A stretch of DNA of 64,000 bases from UBA7332 sp051657165. Its GTDB lineage: Bacteria; Bacteroidota; Bacteroidia; Bacteroidales; UBA7332. The position numbers and the translations under genes were made by a program. This document shows positions 1 through 8,307 of this stretch, piece by piece. The notes below the pieces were generated by a model. The model did not search any database, was not told the origin of the DNA, and was given only the letters and a program-made list of their open reading frames with translations. The stretch is taken from positions 1-64,000 of the forward strand of contig JBOFKD010000161.1 in assembly GCA_051657165.1 (NCBI GenBank), read 5' to 3'. Position 1 is the first letter of the stretch, and every line of letters starts with the position of its first letter.

Positions 1-129
1 CGGGACTTTGCCGCCGACTTCCTTCAGATTCGCCTCGCGGTCGACACCCTTGTCTTGAGCTAATGGTTGGTAACTACCGACCCCCATAGTGGACTTGCAC
101 CACCAAGTTATATACCATGCACGGCACAC
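1..129 (-). mobile_element. Group II intron, class C, 5' end (rest lies outside the window)
   Basis: Read on the minus strand, the sequence starts at 129 with GTGTGCC, which fits the group II 5' consensus GUGYG. It continues with a conserved domain I layout: a GCATGG segment, GTGCAAGTCC, TTAGCTCAA, CAAGGGTGTC, then GAATCTGAAGGAAG and GGCGGCAAA. From memory this order matches the class IIC intron of Oceanobacillus iheyensis closely. The intron begins five bases after a rho-independent hairpin (135-171) read in the same direction, which is the known target preference of class C introns. The reverse transcriptase/maturase gene and the 3' domains V and VI would lie beyond position 1, so completeness cannot be judged. 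Confidence 0.85.
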
Positions 130-134
130 TAAAT

Positions 135-171
135 AAAAGGAGCTGAGTGTGCATTACACTCAGCTCCTTTT
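135..171 (-). terminator. Intrinsic terminator of the symporter gene
   Basis: A perfect 16-bp stem (135-150 with 156-171) and a 5-base loop sit four bases past the stop codon of the symporter. On the minus strand the stem ends in TTTT followed by ATTTA, after which the group II intron begins. Confidence 0.9.
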
Positions 172-174
172 CTG

Positions 175-1347
175 TTATTCAGGATGATCTTTTGCTATTT
201 TATCAATAATCAATGAGATGGCTCCGTCACCGGTCACATTTGTTGCTGTTCCGATACTGTCCATAGATACGCACAGAGCAATCATTAATGCCTGATGTGT
301 CTCGTCAAATCCGAGCATTGTACTCAATATTCCCAGAGAAGCCATAATTGCCCCACCCGGAACTCCCGGAGCAGCAACCATTGTTATGCCGAGCATAAAG
401 ATAAATCCAATCATAGAAGATATCTCAATGGGCTTGCCTGTCATTACCATTATAGCAACTGCTCCGCCCGTAATAATCATTGTGCTCCCTGAGAGGTGGA
501 TTGTTGCGCACAACGGTACGGTAAAGACAGCTATACTTTCTTTTACTTTATTCTTGATAGTCTGAGCCAGAGTAACGGGAATGGTTGCTGCACTAGACTG
601 AGTTCCTAAAGCTGTTGCATATGCAGGAATCATATTTTTGAATAACTGCAAAGGATTACGTTTCTGTACAAAACCTGCTATCAGATATTGAATCGTAAGA
701 ATAACGACATGTAAGATGAGAATCATTATGATTACTTTCATAAACATACCAAGTATTGTAAATACTTTTCCCGACATTGTCATATTCAGAAATATACCGA
801 AAATATAGAAAGGCAAGAGCGGTATAATCGTTTTAGCGATAAGCAAGGTAATGATATCCTTAAAATTCCCTGCGGCACGCTTTAGCGTATCATCTCCATC
901 TATTACAGATAAACCCAGGCCGACAGCAAACGATAGCAGTAATGCCGTCATTACATCCATTAAAGGAGGCATTGCCACCTGAAAGTACGGAGTAACATTA
1001 ATCCCATTCCCGGATATTAGTCCTTCGGGACCCAATGGTTTGAGGATATGCGGGAAAATAAGATCACAGCTTGTGAAGGTAAGAAAACCGGACAATAACG
1101 TTGAAACGTAAGCTATAAGAGCAGTCCATGCTAAGAGTTTCCCTGCACCTTTTCCTAATTCGGCAATTGCAGGTGTTACAAGACCTACGATAATCAGTGG
1201 GATTGAGAAAGTAAGAAAATTGGCAAATAAGCCATTAAAAGTAATAAAGACACGGGCTATACCAACAGGCATAAAGTGTCCGAATATAATTCCGAGAATG
1301 ATAGCTAATGCTACTCTCGCCAGTAGTGACAAACGAATCTTTTTCAT
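175..1347 (-). CDS. Dicarboxylate/amino acid:cation symporter (DAACS family), probably for a neutral amino acid
   Basis: Inner-membrane secondary transporter of the GltPh/SstT fold, 390 residues, coupling amino-acid uptake to Na+ or H+. The family's re-entrant loop HP1 (SSAATIPVTL), the TM7-like PLCATIHLSGS segment, HP2 (GVPGGAIMASLG) and the TM8 motif NVTGD are all present. In the TM8 segment MDSIGTATNVTGD the Asp equivalent to GltPh D394 (amino-group ligand) is kept, but the position of R397, which binds the acidic side chain, is Gly. I infer a neutral substrate such as serine or threonine rather than aspartate. The frame is open 27 codons further upstream to 1428, but the start at 1347 puts MKKIRLSLL directly before the first membrane helix and gives the usual family length. 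Confidence 0.9.
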   Translation of the reverse strand: MKKIRLSLLARVALAIILGIIFGHFMPVGIARVFITFNGLFANFLTFSIPLIIVGLVTPAIAELGKGAGKLLAWTALIAYVSTLLSGFLTFTSCDLIFPHILKPLGPEGLISGNGINVTPYFQVAMPPLMDVMTALLLSFAVGLGLSVIDGDDTLKRAAGNFKDIITLLIAKTIIPLLPFYIFGIFLNMTMSGKVFTILGMFMKVIIMILILHVVILTIQYLIAGFVQKRNPLQLFKNMIPAYATALGTQSSAATIPVTLAQTIKNKVKESIAVFTVPLCATIHLSGSTMIITGGAVAIMVMTGKPIEISSMIGFIFMLGITMVAAPGVPGGAIMASLGILSTMLGFDETHQALMIALCVSMDSIGTATNVTGDGAISLIIDKIAKDHPE

Positions 1348-1437
1348 ATTTAGGTTTGATTTGCTTCTGTAAATAGAAACAATGAAATCAGGATATAGTT
1401 TTATAGAATATGTATTTTCAGGTATCAAATTGTTCTA

Positions 1438-1477
1438 TAAAAAAAGAGAGTTATGAAGGCATGCTCCATAACTCTCT
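1438..1477 (-). terminator. Intrinsic terminator of pfp
   Basis: An 11-bp stem (1445-1455 with 1467-1477) lies 30 bases past the pfp stop codon. On the minus strand it is followed by a run of seven or eight T. Confidence 0.85.
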
Positions 1478-1506
1478 AAATATTTGGTGTTTGTTTTTGT
1501 GTGCTA

Positions 1507-3153
1507 TTATTTAGCTTGTTCCAAAGCTAAAGTAACTGTTGTCTGATCACATACTTCAGTCGGGCCAAAGTACTGGATCGGACCAGGATAAACAAATGCA
1601 GTTTCGATAGCCCATTCAGCACGGTTTGCTGCAAATGATTTGAATGGAGCTCCATCCAGGCGAACCAAAGCTTTCTGGATAACCGGTTTCATTTCACCGT
1701 GACGACGTTCCATATTCATCATCATTGTCACAGGCACACCACCAGCAATCCACTCTTCAGCCGGAGCTGTAAGGTTGCGTACAGATGACATATAACCTGT
1801 TTTACCTTCACCGATCAACATAGCTGCGTTAAAGCCTAGAGAGTAGCAATAGTCAGCATCGAAGTTTGAAGGAGCAGCACAACGACCTTCGTATCCGAAG
1901 AAGTGTCCTAAAGCTGCAAATTTACCATTGTAGCTTCCTTCTTTTTTCATTTCAACAAGACGTTTTGCAACCATCTCGATCAAAAGCTTCTCAGTTTCGA
2001 TCAATGAAACCTGAACGTTACCGTGAGGGTCACGATCAAGAGTCAACTGACGAGCAACTCCTTCAGGAAGTGATGCGTAAACCTGTGCATTTTCAGCTGA
2101 CAAGTTTTCGATGATATATGCACGTTGCTGGTTAGCAGGAATAGCTTTAAATGCTTCTTCGTGATGTGCAAGATAATCGTTAAGTTCAGAGATAAGTTTT
2201 TTCATCGCAGGAATGAATTCGATCAATCCTTCAGGAATCAAAACTGTACCGAAGTTATTGCCTGAAGCAGCACGAGCAGCAACAGTCTGAGCGATATAAT
2301 CAACAACATCGCTTAGAGTCATTTGTTTTTCTTCGATTTCTTCTGAGATCAAACAGATATTAGGTTGTACCTGCAATGCACATTCCAAAGCAATGTGAGA
2401 TGCTGAACGACCCATCAATTTGATGAAGTGCCAGTATTTACGAGCTGAGTTACAGTCACGCTGAATGTTACCAATAACTTCAGAATAAACTTTACAAGCT
2501 GTATCGAAACCGAAAGAAGTTTCAATCATTTCGTTTTTCAAGTCTCCATCAATTGTTTTAGGACAACCGATAACCTGAACACCTGTATTGTTTTGTTTGT
2601 AATACTCAGCTAACACACATGCATTTGTGTTTGAATCATCACCACCGATAATAACAAGCGCTTTGATATCAAGTTTTTTGATCACTTCAAGACCTTTGTC
2701 ATACTGTGCTGTTTCTTCCAGTTTAGTACGTCCTGAACCGATAATATCAAAACCACCAGTGTTACGATACTCGTCGATGATTTCAGCTGTTAACTCAATA
2801 TAATTGTGATCTACTAAACCACCAGGTCCCATAAGGAAACCGTATAGTTTAGAATCTGCATTCATAGATTTCAATCCGTCAAACAAACCTGCGATAACAT
2901 TGTGACCGCCCGGAGCTTGTCCACCTGAAAGAATAACACCAGCATTGATAGCAGGATATTCTCTTTTTTCATCACTTTCCACGAAAGTAAGAACAGGCAT
3001 TCCGTATGTATTAGGGAATAATTTTGCGATTTCAGCTTGATCTGCTACAGATTGAGTAGCAGCACCTTCTTGAATTTTAACGTTTCCTCTTAATGCTTTT
3101 GGCAACTTTGGTTGATAAGCTGCACGAGCAATTTGTAATGCACTCTTTTTCAT
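1507..3153 (-). CDS. pfp: Pyrophosphate--fructose-6-phosphate 1-phosphotransferase (PPi-PFK)
   Basis: Glycolytic and gluconeogenic enzyme that phosphorylates fructose 6-phosphate reversibly with pyrophosphate, in the cytoplasm. The 548-residue length fits the long PFP clade rather than the roughly 320-residue ATP enzyme. The motif GGDDSNTNA (about residues 169-177) has the Asp that blocks ATP binding and selects PPi, and PKTIDGD (about 197-203) carries the lysine and catalytic Asp that go with it. GGQAPGGHN near residue 77 is the N-terminal phosphate loop. It is monocistronic, with its own candidate promoter and terminator. PPi-PFK is usual in Bacteroidales. Confidence 0.96.
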   Translation of the reverse strand: MKKSALQIARAAYQPKLPKALRGNVKIQEGAATQSVADQAEIAKLFPNTYGMPVLTFVESDEKREYPAINAGVILSGGQAPGGHNVIAGLFDGLKSMNADSKLYGFLMGPGGLVDHNYIELTAEIIDEYRNTGGFDIIGSGRTKLEETAQYDKGLEVIKKLDIKALVIIGGDDSNTNACVLAEYYKQNNTGVQVIGCPKTIDGDLKNEMIETSFGFDTACKVYSEVIGNIQRDCNSARKYWHFIKLMGRSASHIALECALQVQPNICLISEEIEEKQMTLSDVVDYIAQTVAARAASGNNFGTVLIPEGLIEFIPAMKKLISELNDYLAHHEEAFKAIPANQQRAYIIENLSAENAQVYASLPEGVARQLTLDRDPHGNVQVSLIETEKLLIEMVAKRLVEMKKEGSYNGKFAALGHFFGYEGRCAAPSNFDADYCYSLGFNAAMLIGEGKTGYMSSVRNLTAPAEEWIAGGVPVTMMMNMERRHGEMKPVIQKALVRLDGAPFKSFAANRAEWAIETAFVYPGPIQYFGPTEVCDQTTVTLALEQAK

Positions 3154-3488
3154 CTTGAATTTGAGTTATATTTTAAATATAGTTAGAAATGTGTCTCTAT
3201 AAACAATAAATAAGATTCTGTTAAATCTTACTTGCGAGCGCGAATTTCGCTTTATTTTTCGAATTTACCAAACGTAAACAGACTATTTTATGCATTGAAA
3301 ACACTTACCGAAAGTAAGAAATCATCTAAAGGTTATTCCTTTTTGTCAAAACTACGATTCAATAAAATCAGAATGTAAGGCAAATAAAAGAATCCTTATT
3401 CGATTTGCATATAGTGCATATCTATATGAAAGCAAATCCGGTTAAGCGTATGTTTAATAATTAATTTGTTAACTATTAACGATTAAGA
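3154..3488. other. Intergenic spacer upstream of pfp
   Basis: This 335-base AT-rich gap separates the TonB receptor stop codon from the pfp start. It holds the pfp promoter candidate at 3269-3276. A weak hairpin overlaps the receptor's stop codon. I see no small gene or RNA in the rest. Confidence 0.6.
3269..3276 (-). promoter_or_regulatory. Candidate -7 box for pfp
   Basis: On the minus strand the bases read TACGTTTG, a match to the Bacteroidetes -7 consensus TAnnTTTG. Transcription would start near 3262, giving a leader of about 110 bases. No clear -33 TTTG was found. Confidence 0.45.
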
Positions 3489-5576
3489 TTAAATAACAAT
3501 CTTAAGTCCGCACATGATTACCTGAGGGTCTCTCTCTCTTCTTATCGTTTTGTGGAATGATGCTGTTTCAATAGTTGTTTTTTCACCCATTGAGTTAAAG
3601 ATATCACTTACTGATAATGACACATGAAGTCTGTCGCTCCAGAATCTTTGAGTGAGAGACGCATTCAGACGATAACGTTCATGAATTGTTCCCTGGAGTG
3701 TTATGCGATCTGATATATAATTCCCGCTCACCTGAATGTCCATGCTTTTTAACGGATGAAAAGTAACAGCACTCTGTACTCCGCCAGTCAGATTCTTTTT
3801 CTTTTCTTCAAAACCAATAGAACGGCCATCAATCTGATTTCTTGCAATAAAACCCGAAATACTCATATCAAACCACCATGCCGGATTATAAACGAAGGAT
3901 AACTCAGCCCCCATATTCGCAGACTTTGAGAGGTTTTCTTTTGTGACCAGGTTATTATCCAGATATACATCCGTTATTGAATGATTTATACAGGAATAGA
4001 ATAGTTGTGGCATTAAGTACCAGTTTAAGCCAGCCAGCCTGTATCCAAGTGACAGATTATTTGCATATTCCGGTTTCAGATTGGGATTGCCAATAAACAA
4101 ACGGGTGGGATCTGAATTATTGACTGACGGATTTAGTTCTGTCAGCAGCGGACGATTCACACGTTTGCTGTAGTACAGTCTCCACTGACTACTTTTATAA
4201 TTAAAGGCCAGAGCTACTCTTGGATATAAATCAAAATAATCTTTATTAAATCTCTTCTCCTTTTCGGGATCAAATTGATTCAGACGGGTGTACTCTCCAC
4301 GCAATCCGGCTTCGGCTATCCAGTTTCCAACTTTTACTTCAGCCTGTGTATAAATACCATAAACAGAACGTATTGAATTAAAGAGATCACGAGCAGAAGG
4401 TTTTACAGGCTTCAGATAGTCTTTTGAGCTTATAATGGAAGAATTATCATTCCGGAAATCAAATCCGGAATGAACGGCCAATGCAAGTCTGCTATTGCTC
4501 CGCGTTTTATAATTCTCGTAGAATCTATGGTTTAATGCCAGGTATATGTCATTCGAATAGGTGGAATATGCAGAGCTGTCCTGCACGAACATATCCGGTT
4601 TAGGGCGACGATTAAACCGATTACGCTCAAGCTTCTCGTAATATCTGTAATTGGCATCAACAGCAAAAGAATGGCGCATATCTTCGGGCAGATCTATAAA
4701 TGCTTTTAACTGCACACTGGCTGTAGCAAAAGACTGATCATTGTAGCGCGTGACTCTGGCTTTAGAGAGTGGCTCTTTTTCTCCGTCCTTATATTTATCA
4801 TTTCTTATATTCCCGATTCTGTCATAGTCGGCCAGTAAACCGTCAGCACTCATCTGAAACCTCAGATAAGGTTTAACTTTATATTCAGCAGAAAACAGAA
4901 TAGAATTGATCCATGGATACGCAGAAGCATCGTTGTTTTGTTCTTCATAAGATTTTGTATCGAAGAAAATCGTTTTATTCTTAAATTCTCTGCTTCTGTA
5001 ATCTTGTTTCGTCTGTATCCCTGCATTAAACTTAAATTTCTCAGAAGGCTTTGCATCTATAAAGTAATCGGCACCCACTCTCCCATGGCTTCCAAAATCA
5101 AGACTTAAAGCCTGCTTTGTTTTTTTATCGCTATTAAGACCCGATGACAAGCTTCTGGTTCTGAAATCTATTATTCCGGCTGTACCGTCGGGAATCAACT
5201 GTACCGATGGATTGGATAACACGCGAATTTCATGGAGCATCGAAGATGGTATCTGCAATAAAATATCCCCCCGATTCTCCTGTAGATATCCTAACGGAAT
5301 GCCATTCAGAAGAAATGCCAGCTTGTCACTATTCCGGACATATACATTCCCCTCAATATCTGTATCTACTGATGGCGTCATTGACAAAAGATCATTAACG
5401 CTCATCATTGCGACAGGCTGTGCGATATCCGGACCGACTCTCCTTGTATCGAGATTCAAAGAGGATAAGGGAAGTTTGTCTGTAACAATAACTTCATCCA
5501 GATGATGTGATGATAATTTTATTGTATCGGCTGATGATACAGATATCAGTGATGCTAGTAAAATTGAATTAAACAT
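3489..5576 (-). CDS. TonB-dependent outer membrane receptor
   Basis: Outer-membrane barrel protein of 695 residues. A short signal peptide (residues 1-16, ending VSSA) is followed by a TonB-box-like region (DEVIVTD) and a plug domain (about 45-150, with VNDLLSMTPSV and IRVLSNPS), then the beta-barrel with alternating aromatic strands. It lacks the N-terminal carboxypeptidase-like domain of SusC proteins, and no SusD partner lies beside it, so it is not a polysaccharide-locus pair. The substrate is unknown; metal chelates or peptides are possible. It begins 14 bases after the trkH terminator and is probably transcribed separately. Confidence 0.85.
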   Translation of the reverse strand: MFNSILLASLISVSSADTIKLSSHHLDEVIVTDKLPLSSLNLDTRRVGPDIAQPVAMMSVNDLLSMTPSVDTDIEGNVYVRNSDKLAFLLNGIPLGYLQENRGDILLQIPSSMLHEIRVLSNPSVQLIPDGTAGIIDFRTRSLSSGLNSDKKTKQALSLDFGSHGRVGADYFIDAKPSEKFKFNAGIQTKQDYRSREFKNKTIFFDTKSYEEQNNDASAYPWINSILFSAEYKVKPYLRFQMSADGLLADYDRIGNIRNDKYKDGEKEPLSKARVTRYNDQSFATASVQLKAFIDLPEDMRHSFAVDANYRYYEKLERNRFNRRPKPDMFVQDSSAYSTYSNDIYLALNHRFYENYKTRSNSRLALAVHSGFDFRNDNSSIISSKDYLKPVKPSARDLFNSIRSVYGIYTQAEVKVGNWIAEAGLRGEYTRLNQFDPEKEKRFNKDYFDLYPRVALAFNYKSSQWRLYYSKRVNRPLLTELNPSVNNSDPTRLFIGNPNLKPEYANNLSLGYRLAGLNWYLMPQLFYSCINHSITDVYLDNNLVTKENLSKSANMGAELSFVYNPAWWFDMSISGFIARNQIDGRSIGFEEKKKNLTGGVQSAVTFHPLKSMDIQVSGNYISDRITLQGTIHERYRLNASLTQRFWSDRLHVSLSVSDIFNSMGEKTTIETASFHKTIRRERDPQVIMCGLKIVI

Positions 5577-5590
5577 TATCAGATTATATT

Positions 5591-5638
5591 AAAAAAGCTA
5601 TCCCGCAAACTGTATTATACAGGAACGGGACAGCTTTT
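5591..5638 (-). terminator. Intrinsic terminator of trkH
   Basis: A stem of AAAAGCTGTCCCG with CGGGATAGCTTTTTT (minus strand) directly follows the trkH stop codon and ends in a T run. Confidence 0.85.
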
Positions 5639-5645
5639 ATATGAA

Positions 5646-7106
5646 TTACTCTTTCCAGAAAGAAGGAGTAAGAATTGTTAGAACTGTAAATAGTTCGAGA
5701 CGTCCTACCAGCATGATAAACGACAAGAACCATTTTGCAAATGGATGCAATGATGAGAAATTACCTGAAGGTCCTGTTTCGCCTAATCCCGGGCCGACAT
5801 TACTGATACATGTAATAACAGAACCTATCGATTCTTCAAAACCTGTACCCAGTCCTGCCAGAATAAGTGAACTAACAAGGATGATCATCAAGTAGATAAA
5901 CATAAAAGCAAGCACTTTCGTTACTAGTTCATATGGTACAACCTCCTTGTTTATACGTACAGGAAGGACTGCATTTGGATGGACCTGGCGTTTGAATTCA
6001 TTAAATGTATTCTTAGTCAGAACCAAAACACGAACTAACTTCATACCTCCGCTCGTAGATCCGGCTGAACCTCCCGGAAGCATTATGATCAGCATCAGAA
6101 CCCAAAAGAATGTACCCCACGGGATGAAATCCGCAGTTGCAAACCCGGTTGTCGTCAGCAAGGAGACAACCTGAAATAAGGCCATACGGAATGTTGGTTC
6201 AAACTCTTTCATAATGCCGGTAGCCATCAACCCTACAACAATAATAATCGTTGTGACGATCACTACAGAGGCATAAAAACGGAACTCTTCATCTTTTACG
6301 GCTTTCCGAAAATTACCTTTCAGAAAGAAATAAACCAGCGTAAAGTTCGTTCCGGCAATGAACATAAACATTGTAATGATGTATTCGACATAAGCTGAAT
6401 CCCAGTATGCAATACTGGCCTGTTTTGTGGAAAAACCACCCGTAGCCATCGTTGTAAATGCATGACAAATTGAATCAAAAAGGTTCATAGGTCCGGCACA
6501 TAATAACGCTGCACATGCAATCGTTATTACAAGATACATCCCCCAAAGACGTTTTGCAGTCTGATCAATACGCGGACTCAGTTTATCGTGAGTCAGTCCC
6601 GGTGCTTCAGAGTTGAACAGCTGTACACCTCCGGCGACACCCAGACGAGGCAGAAGAGCTAATGTAAAAACAATCACACCCATACCCCCCAGCCATTGAA
6701 TAATACTTCGCCAGAATAATATGCCATGCGGCAGGCTATCAATATCATTCAGAATGCTGGCTCCGGTTGTTGTAAATCCGGACATTGTTTCGAAGAAGGC
6801 ATCCGTCACTGAAGGAATTGATTTACTCAGAATAAACGGTAACATTCCAAAAAATGACAGTGCTATCCAGGAAAATGAAACAATAAAAAATCCCTCACGT
6901 CTGTGTAAATCTCTGTCATGATTATGACAAGACCATATCAGAAGACCTCCGCACGCCAGTGTTAATATCAGTGATGATATAAAAGCCGGCACATCGTGCT
7001 CTCCATAAATAAGGGATACTATTGTTGAAATTAAAAGAAATGTCGATTCTATAATAAGTAGTATACCTATAATATAGCCGACAAATTTCCAGTTAAATGG
7101 TTTCAT
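5646..7106 (-). CDS. trkH: TrkH family potassium uptake protein
   Basis: Inner-membrane K+ translocating subunit, 486 residues, built from four M1-P-M2 repeats. The pore-loop selectivity stretches are visible: TTTGAS, MATGGFS, TTTGFATADF and CISNVGPG. The gate loop GGSAGSTSGGMKLVR is also present. The regulatory NAD-binding partner TrkA is not in this window. The gene is the last of a close minus-strand run pcrA-nspC-trkH (gaps of 22 and 36 bases) that ends in a strong terminator. Confidence 0.94.
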   Translation of the reverse strand: MKPFNWKFVGYIIGILLIIESTFLLISTIVSLIYGEHDVPAFISSLILTLACGGLLIWSCHNHDRDLHRREGFFIVSFSWIALSFFGMLPFILSKSIPSVTDAFFETMSGFTTTGASILNDIDSLPHGILFWRSIIQWLGGMGVIVFTLALLPRLGVAGGVQLFNSEAPGLTHDKLSPRIDQTAKRLWGMYLVITIACAALLCAGPMNLFDSICHAFTTMATGGFSTKQASIAYWDSAYVEYIITMFMFIAGTNFTLVYFFLKGNFRKAVKDEEFRFYASVVIVTTIIIVVGLMATGIMKEFEPTFRMALFQVVSLLTTTGFATADFIPWGTFFWVLMLIIMLPGGSAGSTSGGMKLVRVLVLTKNTFNEFKRQVHPNAVLPVRINKEVVPYELVTKVLAFMFIYLMIILVSSLILAGLGTGFEESIGSVITCISNVGPGLGETGPSGNFSSLHPFAKWFLSFIMLVGRLELFTVLTILTPSFWKE

Positions 7107-7142
7107 ATTTTTGTGTATCGGTTAGAACTAAACAAGGCCGTA

Positions 7143-8285
7143 TTAACTCATACGGTTTTTATAATCTTCATAACCAAATTCACGATAAATATTCAAGTTA
7201 TTATCTTTTGTCCATAAAGCAATAGACGGATGATGAATACCATTGAACATTGATGTTTTTACAATTGTATAGTGAATCATATCTTCGAATATGATTTTGT
7301 CTCCAATTTTCAAAGGTTCGTCAAATGACCAGTCACCCATAAAATCGCCACTCAGGCAACTGTTTCCTCCAAAACGATAAGTTGGCTTTCCTTCAACAGG
7401 CTCCTGATATGCTCCTCGTATCACTGGCTTATAAGGCATTTCGAGACAATCGGGCATATGACAGGTAAACGAGACATCCAGAATAGCAGTCTTAATGCCT
7501 TTATTCTCGACAATATCAACTACGCTCGAAGCCAATACTCCAGTTTGCCATGCAAATGCACTACCTGGCTCCATTATGATTTCCAGATGCGGAAATTTTG
7601 ACTTAAAGTTTTTCAGCACACCAATTAAATGATCAATATTGTATCCTTTGCGAGTCATTAAGTGACCGCCACCCATATTGAGCCATTTAGCCTGTTTTAA
7701 TAGTTTTCCGAATTTCTTCTCAACCTGTAAAAGAGTTTTCTCAAGATCGAACGAGTTTGATTCACACAATGTATGAAAGTGTAAACCTTCAATACCTTCC
7801 GGTAATGTATCTCCGATTAAATCAGCCACAATCCCTAAACGAGATCCCGGAGCACATGGATTATACAAATCCGTCTCCACATCTGAATACTCAGGATTAA
7901 TACGCAATCCGCAAGAAACTCTGTTTCCGTCAGCCTCAACCATTGGTTTAAATCTTTCCCACTGAGACAAAGAGTTAAATGTTATATGACTGCTAAATTT
8001 CAAGAAAAGAGGAAATTCATTTACCGTATAAGCCGGCGAATAAGTATGAGCCGGCGAGCCCATTTCCTCATATGCTAATTGAGCTTCGTAAACAGAACTC
8101 GCTGTCGAATATGGAACATACTCCCGGATTATAGGGAATGACTTCCACATAGCAAATGCTTTAAACGCAAGAATAATATTTACTCCTGCACGTTCTTTTA
8201 CGTTTTGAATGAGCTCTAAATTAGCTCTAAGCTTTTCTTCTTCCATCACATAACATGGAGAAGGCACTTGATTGAAATCTATCAT
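7143..8285 (-). CDS. nspC: Carboxynorspermidine decarboxylase
   Basis: PLP-dependent decarboxylase of the fold-III alanine racemase/ornithine decarboxylase superfamily. It converts carboxyspermidine or carboxynorspermidine to the triamine, the last step of the alternative spermidine pathway. The 380-residue length is typical. The PLP lysine is K42 in LAFKAFAMW. HFHTLCES, NMGGGH and EPGSAFAWQTG provide the phosphate- and substrate-binding loops, and NSCLSGDF contains the cysteine reached from the partner subunit. The partner carboxynorspermidine dehydrogenase is not in the window. It probably shares a transcript with pcrA and trkH. Confidence 0.93.
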   Translation of the reverse strand: MIDFNQVPSPCYVMEEEKLRANLELIQNVKERAGVNIILAFKAFAMWKSFPIIREYVPYSTASSVYEAQLAYEEMGSPAHTYSPAYTVNEFPLFLKFSSHITFNSLSQWERFKPMVEADGNRVSCGLRINPEYSDVETDLYNPCAPGSRLGIVADLIGDTLPEGIEGLHFHTLCESNSFDLEKTLLQVEKKFGKLLKQAKWLNMGGGHLMTRKGYNIDHLIGVLKNFKSKFPHLEIIMEPGSAFAWQTGVLASSVVDIVENKGIKTAILDVSFTCHMPDCLEMPYKPVIRGAYQEPVEGKPTYRFGGNSCLSGDFMGDWSFDEPLKIGDKIIFEDMIHYTIVKTSMFNGIHHPSIALWTKDNNLNIYREFGYEDYKNRMS

Positions 8286-8307
8286 TTTTTATGCATTAAT
8301 AAATGTA

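Noticed and set aside
1..129. Ribosomal RNA fragment
   Set aside because: The conserved words fit group II intron domain I on the minus strand and not 16S or 23S rRNA.
3489..5576. SusC of a polysaccharide utilisation locus
   Set aside because: No SusD gene, no glycoside hydrolases, and no N-terminal carboxypeptidase-like domain.
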